A program made the position numbers and the translations under genes. Positions 34,201 to 42,071 of a stretch of DNA of 64,000 nucleotides are shown here, piece after piece. Source of the stretch: JANMCE01 sp963791625 (GTDB lineage: Bacteria; Actinomycetota; Acidimicrobiia; Acidimicrobiales; Ilumatobacteraceae). The notes below the pieces were generated by a model. The model had not been told where the DNA came from, ran no database searches, and saw nothing but the letters and a program-made list of their open reading frames with translations. Position 1 is the first letter of the stretch, and each line of letters opens with the position of its first letter. The stretch covers positions 682,001 to 746,000 of the forward strand of contig CAWBTA010000015.1 in NCBI GenBank assembly GCA_963791625.1, written 5' to 3'.

Positions 34201-37200
34201 CGTAGGCGTTGGCAAAGATCGCACCGCCCTGGGTCACCACACCGGCAGGCACGCCCGTCGGGGTACCGCCGATGACGTTGATGTTGTTCGGGAAGCCGGT
34301 CTGGTTACCGCCACGAAGATCGAAACCGTCGATAGAAGCGGTGAAGGCCGACCCGAAACGTCCGTTGATCGTGTAGATCGAGATGACAGCACCGTCATTG
34401 ACGTTCTGGTTGCCCTGCCAGGTCGTGGCCGTGATGCGGTCGAGCCAGTCGGCTGCGACGGGACCGTCGCCACCGAAGGCCGAGCCGTCGATGATGGCGC
34501 CGCGCACCGTCGTGTTGTCGGGGTAGATGCCACCGGGTCCCGTGCCCTGCAGCTTCACGCCGGTGGTGACGATGAGGTTCTCGTAGTAGGCACCCCGTGG
34601 GTTGTTGCGGGGATTCGCCGGGTCTTCCAGGCCCGGGTACACGATGACCAAGTCGTTACCGGCGCTCGCAGCGGCTGCGTCGAGCGCATTCTGGATGGCG
34701 TGGTCGGCCACGTCGGGCAGCGAGTTCACCGGAGCGAACGGCTTACCCGGACCGACCTCGTAGATGTTCGGGGTGTATCCGGCACCGATCACATGCAGTG
34801 TTATGCCGTCCACGGTCGATTGGCCGTTGCTGGCCGTGATCGACAACTGATGCGGGCCCGGCAGCGTGGCAGCCGGAACCGAGAAGGTGATCGCACGATC
34901 ACCCCACGCATCACCGGCGGCTGGGCCAACCGGGACGTTGTCGAGCTTGACTTGCCCAGCAGCGGTTCCGAAGCCGAGGCCCGTGATGGTGAAGGTGTCG
35001 CCGGCGACGCCGTGCACTTTGTCCATGGCGAAGAGCTGCGGCGTGGCACCGTCTTGGGCGCACTTCACCCGGTTGGTCTGACCACCGGGAAGCTGCACCG
35101 ACACACCCACCTGCGAGGGGGCAAGGTCGGCCGGCACGATGAGGCCCGGTAGTGCTTCGAACTCGGCGGCGATGGTGCGGAACTCAGGGTGATAGTTGAG
35201 GTTCAACTGGCCCGGTACGCCCGGGTCGTTGCCGACGAACCGGTAGAGGTTGCCGCAGACACCCGACGGTGTCGGGCAGTTGATGCGATTGGTTGACGGC
35301 ATGAGCACGTCGAACAGGCCGTTGTAATCCGACTCGGTCGTGTGGACCAGCTTGTTCGTGTAGTCGTAGATACCGACCGGAGCGAACGCAACGCCAGCCT
35401 TCTCGCCGTAGAGCAGTGACTGCGGGTCACCCGAGAAGTTGAGGTCGTCAACAACGAGACCCCAGAAGCGACCCGGGATCGGAACCTGGGTGAACACGTT
35501 GAACGTGGGCACGATTGACTTGCCCTGGTTCAGCTGCACCAGCTTGGTTGAGCACAGTGGCTTGGCCTGACCCTCGTAGGGCGAACCGCCAGCAGGGAAC
35601 ACTGCGTTGGACGTTGGCGTTGAGGCTGGCACGATGACTCCGTTGGCCAGGGTCACCGACGGGTAGTTGTTCGGGCCTGAGTCGGCCGGGTCTTCTGTGT
35701 CAATCACATCGACGATGTGCAGGGGGCCAGCGCATGCGGGCGGCGGTACCTGCGGGATGAAGTCGTCACCCTCACCAACGTTGATGTCCTCTTCCCGGGT
35801 GACCTTGTACATATCACGGCCGAGTTCATCCTTCGGGATCTCGACGTCGACGATGTAGTCCTTGCCACCGAGGAGCACAGCGTTCGTAGCCTCGGTCGGC
35901 ACCGGCTGGCCGGTCACGACCGCCGCGACACGGCACACGGGATTGGCAGGATCGGCGTCATCGAGCACGTTCGGGGCGAAGCAGCCATCGGTGAAGCCGT
36001 AGTTGCCGTCAACGGCCGAGAATCCGTTCTGGAACTGCACTCCCATGAGCGGGCCTTCGAGGCAGGGTTCTTGACCGTGCACGGGGTCGCCGGGGTTGGC
36101 CGCGACCGCCGGATAGTCGGGCAGCACGTGGTGATCGGCCGGGTAATTGAGGGCGACGCCATCAACGTTGCGAGCCACGCAACCGGTGGGCTGCTCCCAC
36201 GTTTCGGTCACGGACGTGTTGAGATGCTGACCCTTGGTGTAGGCGCCGTTCTCATCCACCCGATAGCGACGTCCGGCATCACAACGGGTGTCCGTCGCGA
36301 GGCACTTCATGGGTTCGTAGAGGCGCACATTTACGCCCGACACGCCCGGCTGCCAATCTTCAACCGCGGCGTACTGCGGGTTGAGTTCGTTGCGAGTGGT
36401 GTCATAGCTGACCGTACCGACGATGCCGCCGTTGCGGGGGTCGATACCGTTCGTTGCGCCGGTCGCGTCATAGGAGTGCACGCCCCAGTCGAGGCGACCG
36501 GACAGACCAATGATGGGAAGCGTGCTGACATCCACGCCGGTGCCGACGAACTTGCCGGCCGCATCACGATCGGCCTTGATCGTGGTCGGTGTCGGCTGGT
36601 TGTCGGCCTGGAACGTTGCTCCGGTCGTATAGAACCGGTCGTTGTACGCCTCGATGACCAGCCACTGGGTCATCGGGTAGGCACTCTCAAACTTGTAGTA
36701 CCCGGTCGGGTCGGTGGTGACAGCGGTGGTACCGCGGTCCATCAGCGAGTTCTCCCGCTTGCGCAGGGTGAGAGTGAAGTCGGGAACGCCCGGCTCGCCC
36801 GGGTCTTTCACACCGTTGCGGTTCGTGTCGGTGAAGATGTAGCCGTCGATGAAGGTCCACCAGCCGTTGATTGGCACCACGCCCAGATCGACGGTTTCGC
36901 CGTTGCGAACGGTGACGTTCTGGAGGTCCAGGATGTAGTTCTGCGGTTCGTCCCACCAGGTGAGCGTGTAGTTGCCATCGGGCACGTTGGGGATGTCGAA
37001 CGAGCCGTCCGCGTTACCTTTGCCGATCCATACGGCGGTGTCGCCGTTGGTCAGGTCGGTGAGCGCCAGCCACGGGTAGGCAATGGCATGGTCGATCTTG
37101 GTGCCGCCGAGGCCGCCGAAGATCTGGCCGGTGGTCTGCGTGGCGCCGCCGGTGGCGGGAACGTAGACGTGCACGCCGTCAACGACGCCCTTGATGTGGC

Positions 37201-38314
37201 CGGCGGCGGGAGCGGCAAGGGTGTTGGTGGTCTTCACGAAACCGAAGACGATGCCGGGGAAGGGCTCGCCGCCCTGCACGAACTCAGTGTCGAGGCCGGT
37301 GGAGCCTTCCATCACCCAGGCGTCCCAGTCGTGGTTGCCTTCGAGCGTCGTGGTCTGGATCCAGGTCTGGCCGGCGGGTGAAATGGCCTGCAGCGTGTAG
37401 CGGTTCGGTCCGAGGTTGGGGATGGTGAGCACACCGTAGAAGTCGCTGAGACACTCGCCGCCACTACCGACAATCGGGGTCGGTGCGTTGTCGAGATCGA
37501 GGTCGATCGGCAACGCAAGGAAGCGGTCGTGGGCCAAAGGCTGAAGCGGGGTCGTGTGGCCGATGTCCGCCGGGTCGTAATTCTCCGTGAAGCTTGCGGG
37601 TGTCTGCCCGCCGCCACGCAGGTAGTCGGTGCACATGGGGTTGCCGAAGACGTCGGTGATGACCTGGCCGAGATAGTCGGCGATCTGACCGCGGAACCCG
37701 GCAAGGCCATGTTCGGCCGGAAGGTCGGGGGCACCGTTGGTGGGCGAGATGTCTTCGAAGATCTGCGCCTTGATGGTGGCCGTCGGCAGTGGCGTGGGCT
37801 GAAGCTCAACCCGCAGCGGCGCGTTCGTGGCGAGCGGCATGGTGAAGTGGATGCCGTCGAGTTTGAAGCCGTCGGCCAGAACCGAGATCAGGTAGCGACC
37901 GGCTGGCATATTGTCGATGCCGGCCACGAAGTCGGACTCGTCGCCCTGGGTGTAGATCGGGCTCGATGATTTCGTGCTGACCGATGTCCATGTACAACTG
38001 GCCGGGTAGTCGATGCCGCCTGCTGGCGAGCAACCGTCAGCGGGTGTTCGCTGCGTTGTCTGACCGGTGTTGTCAACATTGATGATGTACTTAAACGCCG
38101 TGATCGGGTCGTCTTTCAGCACACCGGCGCCGCCGAGCGCACGGGGCTCGGTGCGGGCGCTGAACACGTTGATCTTCAGCGTGTTCGTCGCGGCCGATGC
38201 TCCGGGCGAGACCACGTTCTGTACGACAGTCAAAATCATGGCCAGCGACCCAACCAGCGCGGCAGCCCTGCGCCACAGTCCTGGTCGCCCTTGGGTGAAA
38301 TCGGTATCGCTCAC
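31217..38314 (-). CDS. Giant secreted multidomain surface protein (SdrB-like, IPT/TIG, beta-helix, DUF11)
   Basis: A 2365-residue protein started by GTG with GAGGAGA six bases upstream. A signal peptide covers about residues 1-42. Carboxypeptidase-like/SdrB-type beta domains follow, including GYIFTDTNRNGVKDPGEPG at about 495. An IPT/TIG domain lies at about 1090-1170 (VAGDTFTITGLGFGTAAGQV). A right-handed parallel beta-helix spans about 1190-1590 (repeated units such as NNRIIHNAGTNLAGGIGMFS and NLIQANLSNDDGGGLRF). Three DUF11 repeats lie at about 1776-2172, each with DLSITK- or DLAVAIT-like openings. A final beta-rich domain (RDSFDRDGPPIGANW) ends the protein. There is no LPXTG motif or C-terminal anchor. 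It is first in the oxidase operon and may scaffold those proteins outside the cell. Confidence 0.9.
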   Translation of the reverse strand: MSDTDFTQGRPGLWRRAAALVGSLAMILTVVQNVVSPGASAATNTLKINVFSARTEPRALGGAGVLKDDPITAFKYIINVDNTGQTTQRTPADGCSPAGGIDYPASCTWTSVSTKSSSPIYTQGDESDFVAGIDNMPAGRYLISVLADGFKLDGIHFTMPLATNAPLRVELQPTPLPTATIKAQIFEDISPTNGAPDLPAEHGLAGFRGQIADYLGQVITDVFGNPMCTDYLRGGGQTPASFTENYDPADIGHTTPLQPLAHDRFLALPIDLDLDNAPTPIVGSGGECLSDFYGVLTIPNLGPNRYTLQAISPAGQTWIQTTTLEGNHDWDAWVMEGSTGLDTEFVQGGEPFPGIVFGFVKTTNTLAAPAAGHIKGVVDGVHVYVPATGGATQTTGQIFGGLGGTKIDHAIAYPWLALTDLTNGDTAVWIGKGNADGSFDIPNVPDGNYTLTWWDEPQNYILDLQNVTVRNGETVDLGVVPINGWWTFIDGYIFTDTNRNGVKDPGEPGVPDFTLTLRKRENSLMDRGTTAVTTDPTGYYKFESAYPMTQWLVIEAYNDRFYTTGATFQADNQPTPTTIKADRDAAGKFVGTGVDVSTLPIIGLSGRLDWGVHSYDATGATNGIDPRNGGIVGTVSYDTTRNELNPQYAAVEDWQPGVSGVNVRLYEPMKCLATDTRCDAGRRYRVDENGAYTKGQHLNTSVTETWEQPTGCVARNVDGVALNYPADHHVLPDYPAVAANPGDPVHGQEPCLEGPLMGVQFQNGFSAVDGNYGFTDGCFAPNVLDDADPANPVCRVAAVVTGQPVPTEATNAVLLGGKDYIVDVEIPKDELGRDMYKVTREEDINVGEGDDFIPQVPPPACAGPLHIVDVIDTEDPADSGPNNYPSVTLANGVIVPASTPTSNAVFPAGGSPYEGQAKPLCSTKLVQLNQGKSIVPTFNVFTQVPIPGRFWGLVVDDLNFSGDPQSLLYGEKAGVAFAPVGIYDYTNKLVHTTESDYNGLFDVLMPSTNRINCPTPSGVCGNLYRFVGNDPGVPGQLNLNYHPEFRTIAAEFEALPGLIVPADLAPSQVGVSVQLPGGQTNRVKCAQDGATPQLFAMDKVHGVAGDTFTITGLGFGTAAGQVKLDNVPVGPAAGDAWGDRAITFSVPAATLPGPHQLSITASNGQSTVDGITLHVIGAGYTPNIYEVGPGKPFAPVNSLPDVADHAIQNALDAAAASAGNDLVIVYPGLEDPANPRNNPRGAYYENLIVTTGVKLQGTGPGGIYPDNTTVRGAIIDGSAFGGDGPVAADWLDRITATTWQGNQNVNDGAVISIYTINGRFGSAFTASIDGFDLRGGNQTGFPNNINVIGGTPTGVPAGVVTQGGAIFANAYAKNLHITNNVVQNNGGAYGTIRIGTPDLTGAGNSNNQGIVIANNRIIHNAGTNLAGGIGMFSGSDGFDIVGNDICGNFSAEYGGGITVYGRTTGGAFNPAVVGKIRNNRIYFNKSYDEGGGVMIAGTLPANTTQLSPGSGPMDITGNLIQANLSNDDGGGLRFLMAGNYPMNVVNNMIVNNVSTHEGGGIALNDAPAVRVVNNTIMKNLTTATALTSNGLPAPAGLSTSQNSDLLQVTLPIGSPIFSDPVNFNNIFWDNRAGTRAGDKVTGLGIAGDVLPINNWDLGLADGSGLLSPTNTVLQTTFGTVASATNTAGVDPNVVSAYDASVTFNVWRNNPAFVGATLVAVELPPNLMGDYHILPGSPAINQGAALKGAISAPSVDFDGQGRPAIGGFDSGADEIEETALDLAVAITDNRPTLHPTDAIAYTIVVTNNGPGNVSGASVIDNPPASLGSVTWTCAASAGSSCGSASGSGAISSTVTLLAAGTATYTMNAVVSASATGNVDNTATVAVPLGNTDPIPGNNSATDSHTLVPLADLSITKTDGIANNSPTGPYPLDTITYTIMVGNAGPNGALGAIVTDTVPAALENVTWTCTGTGCTAASGTGSIAGALVNLPVGSTATFTVTGRIVAAATGSLVNTATIAPPVGTDDVNTANNSATDTDTIIPKADLSITKNDGFTTIAPGQTDQYTIVVSNAGPSAVTNATVVDTLPVTMTGLAWKCTAGACGTTSGPGALNTTVTLPAGGSATYVTTVSLSSTAPLTTVSNTVRVRFSAGDNTFDPNLANNAATDTDLVRNATLPTVPLRDSFDRDGPPIGANWSVTGTNTRIIGDAVQGFTNSQIVWNGANSPFGAKQAAAFTYRNAPVNSAAYQTGLVLKASGGTLAVPATYASVTYNSGVVTVSTVTTSGAPVSRGTKTVTLVNGDRLTALADGLGNVFLFRTNSSGTNTYLGVVAIPIVGASAWAPATGGGRVGLQIPVGQRVDDFRAGTIA

Positions 38315-38445
38315 GTTGTCTCCTCATCGAATGGGCGCGTCGATAGAGGGGTTTTCCGGTCGTGCTACGCCCGATTTCTCCCGTCATGCGCCCGTTGGTC
38401 ACGGTTACTACTTCACTGCTCGTGAGCAACCTCAGATCGAGGATT

Positions 38446-38465
38446 CCTCACGAAGATTCGTGAGG
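38446..38465. promoter_or_regulatory. Perfect palindrome upstream of the giant gene (site 1)
   Basis: CCTCACGAAGATTCGTGAGG has perfect 9-base arms around a 2-base centre, about 130 bases upstream of the giant-protein start. The heptamer TCGTGAG of its right arm also occurs at 38420-38426. It is a likely operator for a dimeric regulator. The adjacent SARP-like protein or an unlinked regulator could bind here. Confidence 0.6.
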
Positions 38466-38483
38466 CTCATCTGAACGTGACGA

Positions 38484-38505
38484 CCTTTGAAAAAGGTTTC
38501 AAAGG
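38484..38505. promoter_or_regulatory. Perfect palindrome upstream of the giant gene (site 2)
   Basis: Arms CCTTTGAAA and TTTCAAAGG are perfect 9-base complements around AAGG, 18 bases from the first palindrome. The intergenic region 38315-38568 holds no gene. No U tract follows on the minus strand, so it looks more like an operator than a terminator of the upstream regulator gene, although that alternative remains open. Confidence 0.55.
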
Positions 38506-38568
38506 GAAACACCCGGTTAATAATGAGCCAATGGAACCACCCAGTGAATTAGTTCAGTGGTGGGGGCT

Positions 38569-40329
38569 CTACGCTGAGTGGCGCAACGACTGCAAGGAGG
38601 TCTCAGCCCATCGGGGCGACGTACCGCCGAACGTGGTGAAGAACCGCCGGGTTACGGCGTCTCCGAACGAGTAGCGGCCCGACCCATGTGGCCAAAGAAC
38701 ACCGCTATCCAGCAATCGAGTAACAACAACACCACAGAGAGTAGGCGAGACTCCGATGCTTCGGGCAGCATCGAGCGCTGCGAACGGTTGCTCCAGCGCT
38801 GCCGCCGCCCGCAGGAAAAGTGTGGCCGATGGCCCGGCTGCCTCGCAACGGGCCAGAAGTCCGCCGATCGCCGTGCTTGACAGAAAGCCCGAGCCGACAC
38901 ACGCCTCGAATACGGCTGCGACCGTGCCCGGATGCCCGCCGGTTTCCTCGAGCGCATGCGACAGGCCGAGCTGGCCGAGCTCGTGGCCGCTCAGTGGTTG
39001 CAAGGGTGGCCAGACGCAGGGGTGGAAGCCTCGTATGCCGGGAATCTCACGGCCACGGTTCACCGTGGCGACGATGGCGAACGACTTCGCCATTCCCGGC
39101 TCGGCAAGTGCAGCAAGGATCGACACCGATTCCGGGTCAGCCCAGTGCAGATCATCGATGAAAACAATCATGGGGCCGGCGTCGTTTACGAGGGCCACGA
39201 GTCGCTCAAGCAGTTCGGCCGCCGTTTCGTCACCTTCGGACAGCAGCCGGGCGTGTCTGCGGCCTGCGCTGTTCTCGAGGAGGGCGTAGAGGCGTACGGC
39301 CGAAAAGCGCGAGAACCGCTGCGAGCTTTCGGCGCAGGAAAAGATATGGGTCTGCACCGTGCCGCAGGACTGGGCGAGTTGGCTGAGGAGTGCACTCCTG
39401 CCCATCCCGACTGATCCAACGATTACGGCAAATGCACTTCCACCGTTCATCACCTTGTCCACCAGGTCACTAAAACGTTCCCGCTCTTCTGCTCGGCCCA
39501 CAAAGGCGAGGTTCCCGGCCATCTCTGGTGTCACCGAAACGGCGGTATCGATCGGCAGCACCACGTTGCGGAAGTCAGGCGGCGGCGGCGAACTGATGTC
39601 GGCTCGAACGGCCAGCGTCTCCCGGGAAAGTCCGATGCCGTACGCGGCGTAGACCTGCTGCTCAAGCCTGTTCAGTAACGCCAGGGCTTCGGTGCGACGT
39701 TCGAGTTCGGCCAGGGCGGACGCCATGAGGCGACAGGCGACTTCATTCGGGAGGGCCGATCGACGCTGGGCCTGCTCACCGAACTGCAGTACTTCCGCGG
39801 GGCGGTCGGTGGCAAGGGCCAGCTTGGCGGCTTCGAGGAGGTAGTCGTTGTAGCGACGCTCGTAATACTCCCGTACATTCGAGGACCACTCGGCATACTG
39901 CTCGTCTTCCAGAACGACACCATTCGCGATGGCCAGTGCGTCCTTCAGCAGTTGCAGGGCCTGCTCGGCTGAACTGTTGGCGGCCGCGAGGGCGAGCTGA
40001 TCGAAGCGATCAAGATCGATGTCGACCACGGAACTGTTGAGGGCGTAGCCGCCCGATGAGGTGAGCACGATCGGATCGGGACAGAGTTTGGCCAAGAACG
40101 ATCGGAGCACCGACACCGTCTGTTCAACGGTGGCTACGGGGTCTTTCGGGAGCTTGGCGCCCCAGAGCGAGTCGATGAGGTGATCCACCGACACCCGCTT
40201 GCCGCGGGCGAGGGCAAGCATGGCGAGAACCTGCTTGGCTTTCTTGCTGGGAAAATCGCCGACGCCAACGGTGCGGTCATGAAAAACGACGCGGAAAGAC
40301 CCAAAGGTGTGGATCTCCGCCGTACTCAT
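38569..40329 (-). CDS. SARP/AfsR-like transcriptional regulator with AAA ATPase domain
   Basis: A 586-residue regulator. The N-terminal OmpR/PhoB-like winged helix (about 5-95; KKAKQVLAMLALARGKRVSV then DHLIDSLWG) and bacterial transcriptional activation domain (about 100-245) are typical of SARP proteins. An AAA/NB-ARC-like ATPase module follows. Its P-loop reads GSVGMGRSALL (about 305-315), with Arg where Lys is expected. Walker B is IVFIDDLHWAD. I chose the ATG at 40329, where the DNA-binding domain begins. It is co-directional with, and immediately upstream of, the giant-protein/oxidase operon. It is the natural candidate activator of that operon. Confidence 0.85.
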   Translation of the reverse strand: MSTAEIHTFGSFRVVFHDRTVGVGDFPSKKAKQVLAMLALARGKRVSVDHLIDSLWGAKLPKDPVATVEQTVSVLRSFLAKLCPDPIVLTSSGGYALNSSVVDIDLDRFDQLALAAANSSAEQALQLLKDALAIANGVVLEDEQYAEWSSNVREYYERRYNDYLLEAAKLALATDRPAEVLQFGEQAQRRSALPNEVACRLMASALAELERRTEALALLNRLEQQVYAAYGIGLSRETLAVRADISSPPPPDFRNVVLPIDTAVSVTPEMAGNLAFVGRAEERERFSDLVDKVMNGGSAFAVIVGSVGMGRSALLSQLAQSCGTVQTHIFSCAESSQRFSRFSAVRLYALLENSAGRRHARLLSEGDETAAELLERLVALVNDAGPMIVFIDDLHWADPESVSILAALAEPGMAKSFAIVATVNRGREIPGIRGFHPCVWPPLQPLSGHELGQLGLSHALEETGGHPGTVAAVFEACVGSGFLSSTAIGGLLARCEAAGPSATLFLRAAAALEQPFAALDAARSIGVSPTLCGVVVTRLLDSGVLWPHGSGRYSFGDAVTRRFFTTFGGTSPRWAETSLQSLRHSA

Positions 40330-40352
40330 TCGCTGGTTATTTCTGGTTTTCC

Positions 40353-40413
40353 ATAGGAACGCAATAGTCCTATCGGCAGTATCCAACGTATTTGGAGCAG
40401 AATTGGCCTGCTC
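40353..40413. promoter_or_regulatory. Three consecutive dyads in the regulator upstream region
   Basis: Within the 150-base divergent gap (40330-40479) are ATAGGA/TCCTAT (40353-40358 and 40368-40373), TCCAA/TTGGA (40382-40386 and 40392-40396) and GAGCAG/CTGCTC (40395-40400 and 40408-40413). The second and third overlap. They may be operators or mRNA-leader hairpins for the SARP-like gene or the divergent hypothetical gene. Confidence 0.4.
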
Positions 40414-40479
40414 TGAACGATCACTGAATGCAGACCAGACAAAGTGCGCGCAGGCGCCAGGAAGTAGGTTCTCCGGGCG

Positions 40480-41094
40480 ATGAACCAGATCAAGACGCAA
40501 CTTGCCGCCGCTGCCCTGCTCGACCGTGCCCTCAATGCCGTCACCGACGACGAACTCCGTGTTCTGCTCGACAAGGTGCCCGACGATGCGGCCGCCGCGG
40601 TGAGTAGCGAGATCGGCGTGGAATCCCTAGCTGATGCCAAGGCCGGTCTGGCGCTGCGCCTGGCCGCAAGCAAGGGCCGAGTGAACGGCGTGCTCGGTCA
40701 GTTGGGCATGGTGCTGAGTGAGGCCTGCCTGAACGACTGCGTCGAGGCCCTCGGCGAGTCGGCCGAGAATCCCAGCGAGGACGAGCTGCGCACAGTGTCG
40801 TACCAGCTGGTCGCCAGCCATGGCGTCGGCGCCGTTCGGCTGATGCTGGCTTCAGCGGTCGTGGGTGAGGCACCCGCCTCGGTCGCGTGCATCCACCTAC
40901 TGAAGTCCGACGAGATACTGGCCCTTCCCGCCGTTGCAGCCGTCGAGGCTGTTGCTCCCACGCCACTCACGGCGGCCGAGTTGGCCGAGCGGGAGGCCGT
41001 TCGGCAGCGCCGTAAGGAAGACCGCTCCCGCAAGCAAGCCGAGGCCCAGGCCCGGCGCGACCAGATCGCGCAGTCCCGCCGGAAGAAGAAGTAG
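40480..41094 (+). CDS. Hypothetical protein with basic C-terminal tail
   Basis: A 204-residue soluble, mostly helical protein that I do not recognise. It begins MNQIKTQLAAAALLDRALNA. A central helical region contains an ACLNDCVEALGE segment, and it ends with a charged, coiled-coil-prone tail rich in Arg, Lys, Glu and Gln that closes in RRKKK. Codon use and GC content match its neighbours, and the frame is clean from a plausible ATG. It is divergent from the SARP-like regulator and ends four bases before the convergent MscS gene. The basic tail could contact nucleic acid or acidic lipid, but no function is claimed. Confidence 0.68.
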   Translation: MNQIKTQLAAAALLDRALNAVTDDELRVLLDKVPDDAAAAVSSEIGVESLADAKAGLALRLAASKGRVNGVLGQLGMVLSEACLNDCVEALGESAENPSEDELRTVSYQLVASHGVGAVRLMLASAVVGEAPASVACIHLLKSDEILALPAVAAVEAVAPTPLTAAELAEREAVRQRRKEDRSRKQAEAQARRDQIAQSRRKKK

Positions 41095-41098
41095 GTCG

Positions 41099-41965
41099 CT
41101 ACTCGGCCGACATGTCGGCCGAGCCGTTACCGTTGACCACGACCACGCTCGGACCACCGCCGGGTGGTGCAGAAAGTTCACCGCGCTGCACGGCATGGAC
41201 TAGGGCGGCCCGAAGCGCTCGCCGAACGGCGGACTGCTCGCCCGGGCTGCAGCGAACCGAGATCCGCAGCTCGTAGCGATCATCGGCGAGCGAGTGCACA
41301 CCGAGCACGGTGGGGCGAGCCAGCAGCTCGTCGTGTTCGAAATTGTCGAGCGTGGTTTGCAGCGCGTGCGTGACTTCACCCAGAGGAGAGGTGAGCGCAA
41401 ACGCGACGTCGAGCACGGCATTGGCGTACTCCTGCGACAGGTTGGCGACCCGAACGATCTGCCCGTTCGGCACAAACCACACCCGGCCTTCGCCGTCCCG
41501 AACCCTGGTGGCGCGCAGGGTGATCTGCTCGACCGTGCCTGCCGCGTGGCCGAGATCGACCACGTCGCCGACGCCATACTGATCCTCGGCGATCATGAAG
41601 AACCCGGCGATCACATCCCGCACAAGGGTCTGTGCGCCGAACGCCAACGCACCACCGATAATAGTTGCGGTTGCAACGAACGCGCCCAGGTTGACGCCAA
41701 CTTCGCCGAGTACGGTGATGGCAACAATCAACCAGATGGTGGCCACCAGGGTTGAGCGCAGCACGGTCGTCAACGTGCGTCCGCGCTGATCGGCGCGGAC
41801 TCGGTCGTGCATCATCGGGATGCGCTTTACGAAACGGCTTACCAGTAGCCGGACTATCACCGTCGCCACAACGGCTGCAAGCAGCATGAGCGCGATGCGA
41901 AGCGGGGTGAGGAGATGGAGGCGGTCGAGGCGGCTGACCCAGAGGGCCCGGGTGGCGAAAATCAT
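41099..41965 (-). CDS. MscS-family small-conductance mechanosensitive channel
   Basis: A 288-residue channel with hydrophobic helices at about 22-45 and 68-92, then the pore-lining helix (GGALAFGAQTLVRDVIAGFFM, with Gly/Ala packing). The MscS beta domain follows (QYGVGDVVDLGHAAGTVEQI, then VPNGQIVRVANLS). It opens under membrane tension and releases osmolytes. The neighbouring genes do not suggest a specific role. The C-terminal alpha/beta domain is of normal size. Confidence 0.92.
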   Translation of the reverse strand: MIFATRALWVSRLDRLHLLTPLRIALMLLAAVVATVIVRLLVSRFVKRIPMMHDRVRADQRGRTLTTVLRSTLVATIWLIVAITVLGEVGVNLGAFVATATIIGGALAFGAQTLVRDVIAGFFMIAEDQYGVGDVVDLGHAAGTVEQITLRATRVRDGEGRVWFVPNGQIVRVANLSQEYANAVLDVAFALTSPLGEVTHALQTTLDNFEHDELLARPTVLGVHSLADDRYELRISVRCSPGEQSAVRRALRAALVHAVQRGELSAPPGGGPSVVVVNGNGSADMSAE

Positions 41966-42071
41966 CGAACCCGACCGTAGTTGCCACCATCATGCATGGA
42001 TGGTCTCACGGCCCGACACACCCGCTTGATACGGAACATATACTGTTTGCCCACCATGTCAGCGCGGGTAG

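Noticed and set aside
35717..37381. 554-codon plus-strand ORF
   Set aside because: It lies fully antisense to the giant surface-protein gene, whose domains are clear. No independent start or homology signal is visible.
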